Below are positions 38,232 to 48,144 of a DNA stretch of 64,000 bases, one piece after another. The notes under the pieces are model-generated. The model was not told where the DNA came from, searched no databases, and was given only the letters and a program-made list of their open reading frames with translations. The position numbers and the translations under genes were made by a program. The stretch is taken from NCBI RefSeq assembly GCF_000519305.1, contig NZ_JAFG01000006.1:483209-547208 (forward strand), read 5' to 3'. How positions within the stretch are numbered: position 1 is the stretch's first letter; the number at the start of each line of letters is the position of its first letter. Origin of the DNA: Mesorhizobium ciceri WSM4083. Lineage in GTDB: Bacteria; Pseudomonadota; Alphaproteobacteria; Rhizobiales; Rhizobiaceae.

Positions 38232-39587
38232 TCAGCCTTGCCCCGATCCTGGCCCGGCCTCCGCTCGGCGGCGCCGGATCGCCTCGGCGATGAAGACACG
38301 CGACAGCGCGTGGTAGAGCGGTTCGTGTGAGATCATCCGCGCCGTGCCATAGCCCAGCATCGAGGCCAGCATCAGCGCGATGACATTGTCGTGATTGCCG
38401 GTCATCTCCAGGATGATGACGAAGGCCGTCATCGGCGCCTGCACCACGCCGGCGAAGTAGCCGGCCATGCCGAGCAGTGCCGCAGCCCCCGTGCTGGCGC
38501 CGAAAAGGAGGCCGAGCGAACTGCCGATGCCGGCTCCGACCGCCAGCGAGGGCGCGAAGATGCCGCCCGGAATGCCCGAGATCATCGACAGCAGTCCCGC
38601 CAGGAACTTTTCGGCAAAGAAGAACCATGGCAGCGGCGTGCCTTCGACCGCCCCGCGCGCCTGCACGTAACCGGTGCCGAAGGTCAGCCCGCCCGAGGCG
38701 ATGCCGATCACTGCAACCAGCAGCCCGCAGACGGCCGCGACCAGCAAGGCGCGCCGCAAAGGCTGGCCTGTGTTCCAGCGCCGGATCCGGCGTGTCACCT
38801 TCAACGCCAGCAGCGAAAACAGCGCGCCGAACCCGCCGCCGACGATGCCGCAGGCAAGCACCAGCGGCCACTCGGCGGCAAACGAGATGGTGTCCCTGGC
38901 GACGCCGAAATAGGTGTAGTTGCCGAGCAGGCCGAGCGAGGCGAGACCGGCCAGGATCACCGCCGTCAGCACCAGTCCGTTGGTGCGCGCCTCGTAGGTG
39001 CGGCCCATCTCCTCGATGGCGAAGACGATGCCGGCCAGCGGCGTGTTGAAGGCGGCGGCGATCCCGGCGGCCGACCCGGCCAGGATCAGGCCGCGCGCCT
39101 GCACCATGCCGCCCCAGCGTGCGGCCTGCAGCATCAGCGACGCGCCGACCTGCACGGTCGGACCCTCGCGGCCGATCGAGGCGCCGCAGAACAGGCCGAC
39201 GATGGTGAGCATGATTTTGCCGACCACCAGCTTGAGGGACAGGATATGGCTTCGGTCCTTGTCGTCGCGAAGATGACGGGCGGCGATCGCCTGCGGAATG
39301 CCGCTGCCTTGCGAGCCGGGAAAGAAGGTGTGGGCAAGCCAGGCGCACAGCACGAAACCCAACGGCGTAATGGCAAGCGGCAGATAGAAACGCCAGCCGG
39401 CTGCGTCTCCTGTCATCAGGTGAAACAGTTCCTGCGCCCTGTCGGCCAGCACCGCGAACAGCACGCTGATCACGCCGATGCCAAGCGCCCCGGCCCAGAA
39501 CACCAGGCGCGGCTGCCACACCCGCCGTGAGCCCCACATCGCGCGCGAACGCCGCAGCATGGGATATTTTCGCGATGTGCCGGCCAT
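38232..39587 (-). CDS. ClC-family chloride channel/antiporter
   Basis: A 451-residue ClC protein with about a dozen hydrophobic helices. The three anion-pathway motifs are present: GSQGSGIPQ, GREGPTVQVGA with the gating glutamate, and GGIFAPSLAVGAGIG. The gating glutamate suggests H+/Cl- exchange as in E. coli ClcA, but the transport mode is not determined. The start at 39587 has a GAGGA ribosome site; the longer frame lacks family similarity. No C-terminal CBS domain is present. Confidence 0.95.
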   Translation of the reverse strand: MAGTSRKYPMLRRSRAMWGSRRVWQPRLVFWAGALGIGVISVLFAVLADRAQELFHLMTGDAAGWRFYLPLAITPLGFVLCAWLAHTFFPGSQGSGIPQAIAARHLRDDKDRSHILSLKLVVGKIMLTIVGLFCGASIGREGPTVQVGASLMLQAARWGGMVQARGLILAGSAAGIAAAFNTPLAGIVFAIEEMGRTYEARTNGLVLTAVILAGLASLGLLGNYTYFGVARDTISFAAEWPLVLACGIVGGGFGALFSLLALKVTRRIRRWNTGQPLRRALLVAAVCGLLVAVIGIASGGLTFGTGYVQARGAVEGTPLPWFFFAEKFLAGLLSMISGIPGGIFAPSLAVGAGIGSSLGLLFGASTGAAALLGMAGYFAGVVQAPMTAFVIILEMTGNHDNVIALMLASMLGYGTARMISHEPLYHALSRVFIAEAIRRRRAEAGPGSGQG

Positions 39588-40071
39588 GTCTGTCCTCGAG
39601 CGGGGAATGTTTCGGCCTAACACAGCTGGGCAGTCTATTAAACTAGCGCCAGAAAAACCTGTCGTTGGCGCTCGCCTGAGTGCCAGGCAGAAGCATCGCT
39701 TCGGTGAAAGATCGACCCCCACTCCGTCGAGCTACGCTCGACACCTCTCCCCCGATCGACGGGGTAGAGGAAAGGCGCGAATTTGCCAGCCTTGGCTCCC
39801 TTCCTCTCCCTCCGGAGGGGGGAGAGGTGGCGCTGCGAAGCAGCGACGGGGTGGGGGAAGCCATCAGCCAAACGCGCTGCCGCCGCAAGACAGGCATTGT
39901 CGGGAGAGAAATGCCCGCCATGACGAGGGGCGGTGCCGACGTCGTTCCAAGGCGATCGTAGATCGTAGAGCTAGCTGAGCATGACTCTGCCCTCAACCTG
40001 TGCTATGCGCCGCGCTTCCTTTCCGGCACGATGCGTGAAATCGGCCGCAAACCGCTTATATCAGTGCAACC
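39588..40071. other. Intergenic region with repeats, ClC to rlmN
   Basis: Divergent promoter space of 484 bp. It holds an inverted pair of palindromic elements (39716-39857). The rest shows no gene; the 200 bp before rlmN presumably contain its promoter, but no clear -35/-10 pair stands out. Confidence 0.6.
39716..39857. repeat. Inverted pair of palindromic intergenic elements
   Basis: Copy 1 (39716-39775) begins CCCCCACTCCGTCG and ends GAGGAAAGG. Copy 2 (39798-39857) is the same element in reverse orientation, beginning CCCCCACCCCGTCG on the minus strand. Each contains two internal hairpins whose stems differ in sequence but remain paired. Confidence 0.75.
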
Positions 40072-41307
40072 ATGACCCTTTCATTCGATCTCACCACTGA
40101 CGGCGCCCGCGACGCGTTGCGCGCCCGCGCGGCACAGCCCGAAAAGCCGTCGCTGATCGGCCTGACGCGGATCGAACTCGCCGAGGCTCTGGTTGCATCG
40201 GGCACTGTGCCCGAGCGCCAGGCGAAAATGCGCGCCCAGCAGCTCTGGCACTGGATGTATGTGCGCGGCGTCTCCGACTTCGCCGGCATGTTCAACATCT
40301 CCAAGGATCTGCGCGCCGAGCTGGACAAACATTTCACCGTCGCCAGGCCCGAGATCGTCGAGGAGCAGATTTCCGCCGACGGCACGCGCAAATGGCTGTT
40401 CCGCTTCCCGCCGCGCGGCGCCGGCCGGCCGGTCGAGATCGAGACGGTCTATATTCCCGAAGAGGGTCGCGGCACGCTGTGCATCTCCTCGCAGGTGGGC
40501 TGCACGCTGACCTGCTCGTTTTGCCACACTGGCACGCAGAAGCTGGTGCGCAACCTGACGGCTGAAGAGATCCTCGCCCAGTTGCTCACCGCCCGCGACC
40601 GGCTTGGCGATTTCCCTGACCGCGACACGCCCGACGGCGCCATCGTGCCGGCCGAAGGCCGCAAAGTGTCCAACATCGTCATGATGGGCATGGGCGAGCC
40701 GCTCTACAATTTCGAGGCGGTGAAGAAGGCGCTGCTGATCGCTTCCGACGGTGACGGCCTGTCCCTGTCGAAGCGGCGCATCACGCTGTCGACCTCCGGC
40801 GTCGTGCCGGAAATCTTCCGCACCGGCGAGGAGATCGGCGTCATGCTGGCGATCTCGCTGCATGCCACCAATGACGATCTGCGCGACTTGCTTGTGCCGA
40901 TCAACAAGAAGTATCCGCTCAACGAGCTGATCGCCGCCTGCCGCGCCTATCCTGGCCTGTCGAACGCCAAGCGCATCACCTTCGAATATGTGATGCTGAA
41001 GGACGTCAACGATTCCATCGAGGACGCCAAGGGCCTGATCAAGCTGCTCAAGGGCATTCCGGCCAAGATCAACCTGATCCCGTTCAACCCGTGGCCGGGC
41101 ACCAATTACCAGTGCTCGGACTGGGAGACGATCGAGAAATTCGCCGATTACATCAACAATGCCGGCTATGCCTCGCCGATCCGCACGCCGCGCGGCCGCG
41201 ACATTCTCGCCGCCTGCGGCCAGCTCAAGTCGGATTCCGAGCGCATGCGCAAGGTCGACCGGCTGGCGCTCGAGGCCATGATGATCGCGGGGCACGGCGA
41301 GGCGTGA
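40072..41307 (+). CDS. rlmN: 23S rRNA/tRNA adenine C2-methyltransferase RlmN
   Basis: Radical-SAM enzyme that methylates C2 of A2503 in 23S rRNA and A37 in some tRNAs. The 411-residue protein has the CTLTCSFC radical-SAM triad, the GMGEPLYNF block, SLHATND, the ITFEYVML strand and the C-terminal methyl-carrier cysteine in LAACGQL. Its stop overlaps the start of the next membrane protein (GTGA). Confidence 0.97.
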   Translation: MTLSFDLTTDGARDALRARAAQPEKPSLIGLTRIELAEALVASGTVPERQAKMRAQQLWHWMYVRGVSDFAGMFNISKDLRAELDKHFTVARPEIVEEQISADGTRKWLFRFPPRGAGRPVEIETVYIPEEGRGTLCISSQVGCTLTCSFCHTGTQKLVRNLTAEEILAQLLTARDRLGDFPDRDTPDGAIVPAEGRKVSNIVMMGMGEPLYNFEAVKKALLIASDGDGLSLSKRRITLSTSGVVPEIFRTGEEIGVMLAISLHATNDDLRDLLVPINKKYPLNELIAACRAYPGLSNAKRITFEYVMLKDVNDSIEDAKGLIKLLKGIPAKINLIPFNPWPGTNYQCSDWETIEKFADYINNAGYASPIRTPRGRDILAACGQLKSDSERMRKVDRLALEAMMIAGHGEA

Positions 41308-41753
41308 GCCGCCCCTTCGCCTGGCTAAAACGCTTCGCCATCATGACCGTCGGCTATGTCGCCGCGGTGCTGACCTCGATCCTGGTGCCGGTGCTGCTGA
41401 TCGCTCTTCTGGAAGGCATCGAAGACGGCAACTGGTCCATCATTTTCGCCTTCGACTGGCTGGGCTCGTTCCCGCTCGCCGTGTTGACCGTAATGATCGG
41501 CGCGCTGTTGATCGTCGGCCCGGCGCTCTTTGTCGCCGAACGGTTTTCACTTCGAGGATGGTTCTACTTCGCCGCCACCGGTGCGATCACGTCCATCGCC
41601 TTTGGCGTATCCATGCCGCGCTCGGCCAGCAGCTTTGTCTTCAATCCGGGCTTTCTGGGTTTTCTCGCCACCGCCGGCATCGCCGCCGGTTCGGTCTACT
41701 GGCTTCTGGCTGGACGCAGGTCCGGCACGCGACAGACTCTGGGCCGGGATTGA
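41304..41753 (+). CDS. Hypothetical four-helix membrane protein (paralogue 1)
   Basis: A 149-residue protein with about four hydrophobic segments, starting at GTG 41304 coupled to rlmN. It ends with a [10 protein letters not shown] motif. The next gene has the same size, helix spacing and a GGIFYWLSAGR ending, so the two look like tandem duplicates. I do not recognise the family. Confidence 0.75.
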   Translation: MSRPFAWLKRFAIMTVGYVAAVLTSILVPVLLIALLEGIEDGNWSIIFAFDWLGSFPLAVLTVMIGALLIVGPALFVAERFSLRGWFYFAATGAITSIAFGVSMPRSASSFVFNPGFLGFLATAGIAAGSVYWLLAGRRSGTRQTLGRD

Positions 41754-42232
41754 TGGCGCGTCTCGTCGGCTACCTCGTCCGTTTCACCGTCATCCTGTTC
41801 GGCTATGCCGTCGCCTCGCTGGCGGCGAGCGCCTTCCTCAACATCCTGTTGCTGGCATCGCTCGGCTACACGCCGGAGCATGCGCACCCGACGGCGACGG
41901 CTTCCCTGTATTTCTCAATTCCCTTCGCCGCCCTGTTCGTCGCCTATTTCGCCCTGATGCCGGCCTCTGTCGTCATCCTGCTCGCCGAAATCCTGGGCCG
42001 GCGCGACTGGCTGTTCTATGCGCTAGCAGGCGCGCTGGTCGCCGGTGTTTTCCTCGGGCTTGCCGACCACAGCGATGACACCGCCTTCGTCGTCAGGGAC
42101 ACCAGCACCATCATGGCCGTGATAGGCAGCGGCATGGTCGGTGGTATCTTTTACTGGCTCAGCGCCGGGCGCTGGGCCGCAAGCTGGTGGCAAGGCGAAC
42201 CAGGCTCAAAAGAGGATGGCCGGACAGGATGA
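41753..42232 (+). CDS. Hypothetical four-helix membrane protein (paralogue 2)
   Basis: A 159-residue membrane protein starting at the ATG overlapping the previous stop (TGATG). It has about four hydrophobic helices (for example FTVILFGYAVASLAASAFLN) and shares the RLV/RF start, an aspartate-containing loop and the YWLxAGR ending with the gene before. Function unknown; the pair is co-transcribed with rlmN. It converges with the LysE gene, 6 bp apart. Confidence 0.75.
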   Translation: MARLVGYLVRFTVILFGYAVASLAASAFLNILLLASLGYTPEHAHPTATASLYFSIPFAALFVAYFALMPASVVILLAEILGRRDWLFYALAGALVAGVFLGLADHSDDTAFVVRDTSTIMAVIGSGMVGGIFYWLSAGRWAASWWQGEPGSKEDGRTG

Positions 42233-42238
42233 CGGCGC

Positions 42239-42880
42239 CTACTTCGCCTGGGCCGTCAGGATCTTGAGGGCGAAGGCGGAGAACACGCCGGCAAAGAGAT
42301 AATCGACCACCCGCGTGACGCGCGGGCTGGCCTTCATCGCCGCCGAAAACTTTTCCCCCGCCAGCACCATCGGCACCGTCACCGGGATCGACAGCACGAT
42401 GAACATCAGCCCAAGGAAAAACAGTTTTCCTGGCGCGCTCGGATCATGCGCGGAGACGAACTGCGGCAGGAAGGTCATGAAGAACAGGATGATCTTGGGG
42501 TTGAGCAGGTTGACGCCGAGGCCCGCCGCCCAGCTGCGCAACAGCGAAATCTCGGGGCCTGTCTTCTTCTCCGGCGAAAAGGCCGAGCCCCTGGTGATTG
42601 CCTGCCAGGCCAGGAAGACGAGGTAACCGGCACCAAAGATCTTCAGCACGAAGAAAGCCATCGGCGAGGCGACGATCAGCGCCGAGACGCCGACCACCAC
42701 CAGCGTGGTGTGGATCAGCGTGCCGCACAGCGCGCCGGCCATCGAGGCAAAGCCGGTGACGCGGCCCTGGCTCAGCGTGCGCGAGACGAACAGGGTCATG
42801 TCCGGCCCCGGCGTGATCGCCAGGATGACCGTGGCGATGGCGAACTGGATCAGCGTGGTGGTGTCTGGAATGAACGACAT
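42239..42880 (-). CDS. LysE/RhtB-family amino acid exporter
   Basis: A 213-residue exporter with six predicted helices. The N-terminal ATVILAITPGPDMTLFVSRTLSQGR block is the hallmark of the LysE/RhtB family, and LGVNLLNPKIILFFMTFLPQF is its second signature. Substrates in the family are amino acids or homoserine lactones; none is predicted here. Confidence 0.93.
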   Translation of the reverse strand: MSFIPDTTTLIQFAIATVILAITPGPDMTLFVSRTLSQGRVTGFASMAGALCGTLIHTTLVVVGVSALIVASPMAFFVLKIFGAGYLVFLAWQAITRGSAFSPEKKTGPEISLLRSWAAGLGVNLLNPKIILFFMTFLPQFVSAHDPSAPGKLFFLGLMFIVLSIPVTVPMVLAGEKFSAAMKASPRVTRVVDYLFAGVFSAFALKILTAQAK

Positions 42881-43005
42881 GAGCAGCCCCAGGGGATTGG
42901 GAGGCCTATACAGGATGCGCCATGACGATGCCAGACACAGCAGCGACCCGATGTCGATCCAGCAGGCGTCTGCACGGTATTCGCTTTACGGCCGGCCGCG
43001 GCGTC

Positions 43006-45081
43006 CTATGCCTGCCTGCTCAGCCGCATCCTCGCCGGCTCCTCCGCGACAAGTTGATCGTTGCGGACATCGGCGTCCCCGGTGATCTGGTCGATCGGCT
43101 TGGGCCGGCCGAGGAAATAGCCTTGCGCCTCGTTGCAGCCTTCGACTTGCAGGATGGTGAGCTGGACATGCGTCTCGACGCCTTCGGCAAGCACCGGAAT
43201 GTCGAGGCTGCGGCCCAGCGTCAGCACCGCCCGGATGATGGCCTTGGCCTGCGGGCTTCGTTCGACGTCCGCCATGAATGAGCGGTCGAGCTTGATCTTG
43301 TCGAAGGGAAACGAGCGCAGCGTGTCGAGCGACGAATAGCCGGTGCCGAAATCGTCGATCGCGATCGTCACCCCAAGCGCCTTGATCTGGCGCAGCACAT
43401 GCAGCGTGCGCACCTTGTCGGCGACGATCGTCGATTCGGTCAGCTCCAGCTCCAGCCGTTTCGGCGACAGCCCGGTCTCGATCAGGATCTGATGGACGAG
43501 CTTGGCGAGATCGGCATGGGCGAACTGTACCGGCGACAGATTGACCGCGATCTTGTGGCCATTGCCCCACGAGGCCGCCTGCCGGCACGCGGTCCGCAGC
43601 ACCCATTCGCCGATCGCCATGATCGAGCCGTTCTCTTCGGCAATCGGGATGAATTCGACGGGCGGGATCATGCCATGCACGGGATGGGTCCAGCGCAGCA
43701 GCGCCTCGTAGCCGCAGGTGGCGCCGGTCGGGACCGAGGTCTGCACCTGATAGTGCAGCGAAAGCTCGCCGCGGTCGATCGCCTGGCGAAGGTCGGTGGC
43801 CAAGGCGCGGCGCGCCCGCGCCGTCTCGTCCATGGCGGATTCGTAGAAGCAGACGGCCCGCGTGACGTCGTTCTTCGCCCGGTACATGGCAAGATCAGCG
43901 TTGCTGACCAGCCGCTCGCGGTCGGCCCCGTCGCGCGGATAGACGGCGACGCCGATGCTGGCACCGGCGGCGATTTCGAAATCGTCGAGCCGCAACGGCT
44001 CGAACAGGGATTTCTCCAGCCGCGAGACCAACCCGAGAAGGTCCTTCTGATCCTTGAAGCGCTTGATGGCGGCGAACTCGTCACCGCCGAGCCGGGCGAC
44101 GAATTCGCCCTCGCCGATGAGTTTCGACAGCCTGCGGGCTACGATCTTGAGAGCCTGGTCGCCGGCCGCGTGGCCCCTGAGGTCGTTGATCTCCTTGAAG
44201 CGGTCGAGATCGATGACGATGACCGCCGTCATTGTGTCCTCGCCCTCGCATGCCCGGTCGATCTCATGGTCGAGGCGGTCGTTGAAGGAGACCCGGTTGG
44301 GAAGGCCGGTAAGGGCGTCGTTGAGGGCGAGATGCTGAAGCCGCTCGAAGCTCTCCAGACGGCCACGCTCATCGATCAGATAGCTGGCGAAGCCGGTGGC
44401 CGCGACGATCAGGCCGACCACGGCGACGGCGACCGCCATGGCCACCAGAATATCGGGATTGGTGCCTGTGCTGATGAAGGACAGCGGCGTCACCGCCACC
44501 GCGGCCATAGCCGTAAAATGCAGGCCGACGATCGCCAGCACCAGCAGCCCGATGGCGAGATAATGCGACCAGCCGTATGGCCGGCGCACGGCATGGCCGA
44601 CGGCCAAGGCGGAGAACACGGCCGAGATAACCAGTGAGGCCACGACATAGGAGCCGTCCCACTCGACGATGCCGGCAACGTGATAGGCCATCATGCCGGT
44701 ATAGTGCATGGCCGAGATCGCCAGGCCGACGACGATGCCGCCCCATTCCGGGGCCAAGCGCCGGCTCTTGCCGGATGCGAGGGTGAAGCCCAGCCCGGTG
44801 CCGACGATGGCGATGACCAGGGATGCCATGGTCAGGACCGGATCGAAGGTGATCGGCGCGCCGGGCTGGTAGGCCAGCATGGCAATGAAATGGGTGCACC
44901 AGATCGACGAGCCGGCGGCGACCGCGGTCAGGAACAGCCAGCCCTTCATCTGCACGCCGGTGGTTTTCCTCGAACGGTCGAAGAGGCCGATCGTCACCCA
45001 GCAGCCGGTGACGCACACCAGCGCCGCCAGCAGGACAAGCCACAGATTATGCTCCATGGCGATGCATGATATAACGCGCAT
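43006..45081 (-). CDS. MHYT-GGDEF-EAL c-di-GMP protein
   Basis: A 691-residue membrane protein. The N-terminus has an MHYT sensor with about seven helices and the repeated motifs WCTHFIAML, MHYTGMMA and LHFTAMAA, proposed to bind copper and sense O2, CO or NO. A GGDEF domain keeps the active motif RLGGDEF, and the EAL domain keeps YEALLRW and the ELTES motif. Both synthesis and breakdown of c-di-GMP are therefore possible. I chose ATG 45081; GTG 45177 and ATG 45057 are alternatives, with no strong ribosome site at any. Confidence 0.93.
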   Translation of the reverse strand: MRVISCIAMEHNLWLVLLAALVCVTGCWVTIGLFDRSRKTTGVQMKGWLFLTAVAAGSSIWCTHFIAMLAYQPGAPITFDPVLTMASLVIAIVGTGLGFTLASGKSRRLAPEWGGIVVGLAISAMHYTGMMAYHVAGIVEWDGSYVVASLVISAVFSALAVGHAVRRPYGWSHYLAIGLLVLAIVGLHFTAMAAVAVTPLSFISTGTNPDILVAMAVAVAVVGLIVAATGFASYLIDERGRLESFERLQHLALNDALTGLPNRVSFNDRLDHEIDRACEGEDTMTAVIVIDLDRFKEINDLRGHAAGDQALKIVARRLSKLIGEGEFVARLGGDEFAAIKRFKDQKDLLGLVSRLEKSLFEPLRLDDFEIAAGASIGVAVYPRDGADRERLVSNADLAMYRAKNDVTRAVCFYESAMDETARARRALATDLRQAIDRGELSLHYQVQTSVPTGATCGYEALLRWTHPVHGMIPPVEFIPIAEENGSIMAIGEWVLRTACRQAASWGNGHKIAVNLSPVQFAHADLAKLVHQILIETGLSPKRLELELTESTIVADKVRTLHVLRQIKALGVTIAIDDFGTGYSSLDTLRSFPFDKIKLDRSFMADVERSPQAKAIIRAVLTLGRSLDIPVLAEGVETHVQLTILQVEGCNEAQGYFLGRPKPIDQITGDADVRNDQLVAEEPARMRLSRQA

Positions 45082-45382
45082 CAAAAATGGCTCGAGCCCG
45101 AGGACACCCGCGACAAAGCAGGCAAGAAGCCGCCCGGAACGTGCCCAAGGCGGCTTTGTCCCGAGTGTTAGCGACACTGCATGAAAACTTGATTAAGTCT
45201 CACCGGCAAATGCAGCCTTTGATTGCAGCAGGTTGTTTGCGCTGCCGGCATCGCGCTCCCGCCATGTGCTGGACCAGAAGCCATGCACGCACGCGTGCTT
45301 GCTCGCTCTGCCGTTCCTGTTAAAAGGCCCTCCGACAATCCGTGACGCCCCGGTAGGGGCGTCCGCCACCGACGGGGTAAAA
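45082..45382. other. Intergenic region and argG leader
   Basis: No gene seen. Immediately before argG is a perfect 8-bp hairpin, GACGCCCC (45344-45351) with GGGGCGTC (45356-45363). A GGGG-type ribosome site lies downstream, which could pair instead with the CCCC arm, so alternative foldings are possible. Confidence 0.5.
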
Positions 45383-46606
45383 ATGTCCAAGGCCAAAGAC
45401 ATCAAGAAAGTCGTGCTCTCCTATTCCGGCGGTCTCGACACATCCATCATCCTGAAATGGCTGCAGACGGAGTTCGGCGCCGAGGTCATCACCTTCACCG
45501 CCGATCTCGGCCAGGGTGAAGAGCTGGAACCGGCGCGCCGCAAGGCCGAGATGATGGGCATCAAGGACATCCGCATCGTCGACGTGCGCGAGGAATTCGT
45601 GTCCGACTTCGTCTTCCCGATGTTCCGCGCCAACACCGTCTATGAAGGCACCTATCTGCTTGGCACCTCGATCGCGCGACCGCTGATCTCCAAGCATCTA
45701 GTCGATATAGCGCGGGAAACCGGCGCCGACGCGATCGCGCATGGCGCCACCGGCAAGGGCAACGATCAGGTTCGCTTCGAGCTTTCGGCCTATGCACTGA
45801 ACCCCGACATCAAGGTCATCGCACCGTGGCGCGACTGGTCGTTCAAGTCGCGTACCGACCTGATGAATTTCGCTGAGCAGCACCAGATCCCGGTGCCGAA
45901 GGACAAGAAGGGCGACGCACCGTTCTCGGTCGACGCCAACCTGCTGCACTCGTCCTCCGAGGGCAAGGTGCTGGAAGACCCGTGGGTGGAGCCGCCCGAA
46001 TTCGTCCACCAGCGCACCGTTTCGCCGATGGACGCGCCGGACAAGGTCACCGAGATCGAGATCGAGTTCCTGAAGGGCGATCCGATCGCGCTGAACGGCA
46101 AGAAGCTGTCGCCGGCGACCATGCTGGCGGCACTCAACGATCTTGGCCGCGACAATGGCATCGGCCGGCTTGATCTGGTCGAGAACCGCTTTGTCGGCAT
46201 GAAGTCGCGTGGCGTCTACGAAACACCCGGCGGCACCATTCTGATCGCTGCCCATCGCGCCATCGAATCGATCACGCTCGACCGCGGTGCCGCCCACCTC
46301 AAGGACGAGTTCATGCCGCGCTACGCCGAGCTGATCTACAACGGCTTCTGGTTCGCGCCCGAACGGCTGATGCTGCAGGCGATGATCGACAAGAGCCAAG
46401 AAGACGTCGAGGGCACGGTGCGCCTCAAGCTCTACAAGGGCAATGTCATGGTCACCGGCCGCAAATCGAAGAAGACGCTCTATTCCGATGCGCTGGTTAC
46501 CTTCGAAGACGACCGCGGCGCCTACGACCAGAAGGACGCCGCCGGCTTCATCCGCCTCAATGCGCTGCGGCTGAGGACGCTGGCCGCGCGCAACCGCGCC
46601 AAGTAG
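45383..46606 (+). CDS. argG: Argininosuccinate synthase
   Basis: Joins citrulline and aspartate using ATP, the penultimate step of arginine synthesis. The start at 45383 ([17 protein letters not shown]) gives 407 residues, the normal length. The PP-loop motif [22 protein letters not shown] and PWRDW are present. The frame is open 50 codons upstream but that stretch carries the leader hairpin. It is followed 5 bp later by a secreted hypothetical protein gene. Confidence 0.97.
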   Translation: MSKAKDIKKVVLSYSGGLDTSIILKWLQTEFGAEVITFTADLGQGEELEPARRKAEMMGIKDIRIVDVREEFVSDFVFPMFRANTVYEGTYLLGTSIARPLISKHLVDIARETGADAIAHGATGKGNDQVRFELSAYALNPDIKVIAPWRDWSFKSRTDLMNFAEQHQIPVPKDKKGDAPFSVDANLLHSSSEGKVLEDPWVEPPEFVHQRTVSPMDAPDKVTEIEIEFLKGDPIALNGKKLSPATMLAALNDLGRDNGIGRLDLVENRFVGMKSRGVYETPGGTILIAAHRAIESITLDRGAAHLKDEFMPRYAELIYNGFWFAPERLMLQAMIDKSQEDVEGTVRLKLYKGNVMVTGRKSKKTLYSDALVTFEDDRGAYDQKDAAGFIRLNALRLRTLAARNRAK

Positions 46607-46611
46607 CGCGG

Positions 46612-47133
46612 ATGCGCGGTTTCGGCCACTGCCTGGCGCCGCTGGTTGTTCTGGCGACGCCGGCCGCCGGCCAGGAGTTCGACCCCGCCTCTCTCGACCT
46701 TCCGGCGCTGATCGAGTGCAGGGCGGACGTTCCGACCTACAACGACTTTGCCCTGTGGCTGTCCAGCGCACCGGGTGCCGTTGAAACGCTTGGCTGGAAG
46801 GAGGTTGCCTCGGGCAATCCCTTTCTCAGCCAATACGAACTGCCGGCCAAGATCCGCGTGTTCAACCGCGAGACAGGATCGATCGTGTTTACCGCTGCGG
46901 GGCCGATGGCCGTGCTCGACGGCGTTGCCGCGCCGGAGCTTGCCAAAGAACTCAACGTCATGGCCGCTTTTTCCACGCCGCAAAAATTCCTTGGCGAGAA
47001 AGTCGTTGTCCAAAGCACCGAAGAGTCGGAAGGATTGACCTTCTCAACGGACGTCAAGCTCAACGTCTCGACCGTCGAATCCCACCCCGGCAAGACCCTG
47101 GCCGGCTGCTCCTACGTGCTCGAAATCAAATAA
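46612..47133 (+). CDS. Secreted hypothetical protein after argG
   Basis: A 173-residue protein, unrecognised. A signal peptide (HCLAPLVVLATPAAGQ) precedes a soluble domain with two cysteines (IECRADVP and AGCSYVLEIK) that could form a disulfide. It is 5 bp after argG and followed by a strong terminator, so it is the last gene of that operon. Confidence 0.7.
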   Translation: MRGFGHCLAPLVVLATPAAGQEFDPASLDLPALIECRADVPTYNDFALWLSSAPGAVETLGWKEVASGNPFLSQYELPAKIRVFNRETGSIVFTAAGPMAVLDGVAAPELAKELNVMAAFSTPQKFLGEKVVVQSTEESEGLTFSTDVKLNVSTVESHPGKTLAGCSYVLEIK

Positions 47134-47159
47134 AAACCCGGCATTCGCGCCGGGTTTTT
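47133..47159 (+). terminator. Terminator after the argG operon
   Basis: AAAACCCGGC (47133-47142) pairs with GCCGGGTTTT (47149-47158), 6-nt loop. The A and T flanks make it suitable on either strand, so it may also end the convergent transglycosylase transcript. Confidence 0.85.
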
Positions 47160-47205
47160 GATTAAGTCAGAAATGGCCGGGGCCTTCTGCCCGGTGCATG
47201 GTCCG

Positions 47206-48003
47206 TCAATCGCCGTCGATCGCCGTGGCAATGCGGGCGATGGCCTGCTGATAGACGCTCGCGGAATTCCAGCCGGCAATCGCGCCCATATTCGCACTCG
47301 CGCTGGCGCCCGCCCGCCAGCCATGGCCCTTGAGGAAGTTGGCGGTGGAAGCCAGCGCCGTGCTCTTGTCGCGCAGGTTCCCGCCGCCGACGCCATATTT
47401 CAGGACGTTTCCGGGCAGGAACTGCGTGTGTCCGATCTCGCCATGCGCGGCCCCGACCGACGAGGCTGTCAACGCCCCGCGATCAACCAGCTTCAGGGCT
47501 GCGATCGCATGCGGGTAAAAGAACCCCGGGCGGCGGCAATCATAGGCAAGCGTCAAAATGGCAGAAACGGTGTTCTGGTTGCCCATGGCCGAACCGAAGC
47601 CGGTTTCCATACCCCAGATGGCGAGCAACACGCCCGGCGACACACCGTAATTCGCTTCGATCTTGGAGAACAAAGCCGCATTCGACTTTTTTAGCGACCG
47701 GCCTTTGGAAATGATGGCCGCGCCGCCGCGACGCCGCATGAAATCGTCCACCGAGCCGCTGAAGGCCTTGTGAATGCCGCGGTCGACCGAGATCGTCTTA
47801 GTCGCGTAGTTTGCCCCGGCCAGAGCGGCCAGCCCCTTGGCGCCTACGCCTTCCGACCTGGCCTGCGCGGCAAAGTCCTGCTTCCAGGCGTCGAAGCCGG
47901 CGCCGGTCTTGCCGCAGCTGGCCGCCGCCTGTGCGCCCGTCGCCAGCGCAAGCACCGCCACCATGGCCGCTGCAAACATCTTTCCCTTGGCAAGAATTGC
48001 CAT
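47206..48003 (-). CDS. Lytic murein transglycosylase (MltB-like)
   Basis: A 265-residue exported protein that would cleave peptidoglycan glycan strands. The start at 48003 has an AGGAG site and gives a signal peptide ending AQA. The catalytic glutamate is in LLAIWGMETGFGSAMGN, followed by GEIGHTQFLPGNVLKYG, both hallmarks of the MltB/SLT_2 group. It lacks a lipobox and a C-terminal peptidoglycan-binding domain, so it is probably a soluble periplasmic form. Confidence 0.92.
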   Translation of the reverse strand: MAILAKGKMFAAAMVAVLALATGAQAAASCGKTGAGFDAWKQDFAAQARSEGVGAKGLAALAGANYATKTISVDRGIHKAFSGSVDDFMRRRGGAAIISKGRSLKKSNAALFSKIEANYGVSPGVLLAIWGMETGFGSAMGNQNTVSAILTLAYDCRRPGFFYPHAIAALKLVDRGALTASSVGAAHGEIGHTQFLPGNVLKYGVGGGNLRDKSTALASTANFLKGHGWRAGASASANMGAIAGWNSASVYQQAIARIATAIDGD

Positions 48004-48144
48004 GTTGATCTCCTGGTTGCCTGAATCACGTCCCAATTGCGAACTTGCCAGCGAAACGCGCACTTGTCACTGTCACCGCTGCAATGCTGGCGAATGCCGT
48101 GGAATTTGCCTAGGATCAAGTGATTATTGTGGCAAGGGGGCTGC

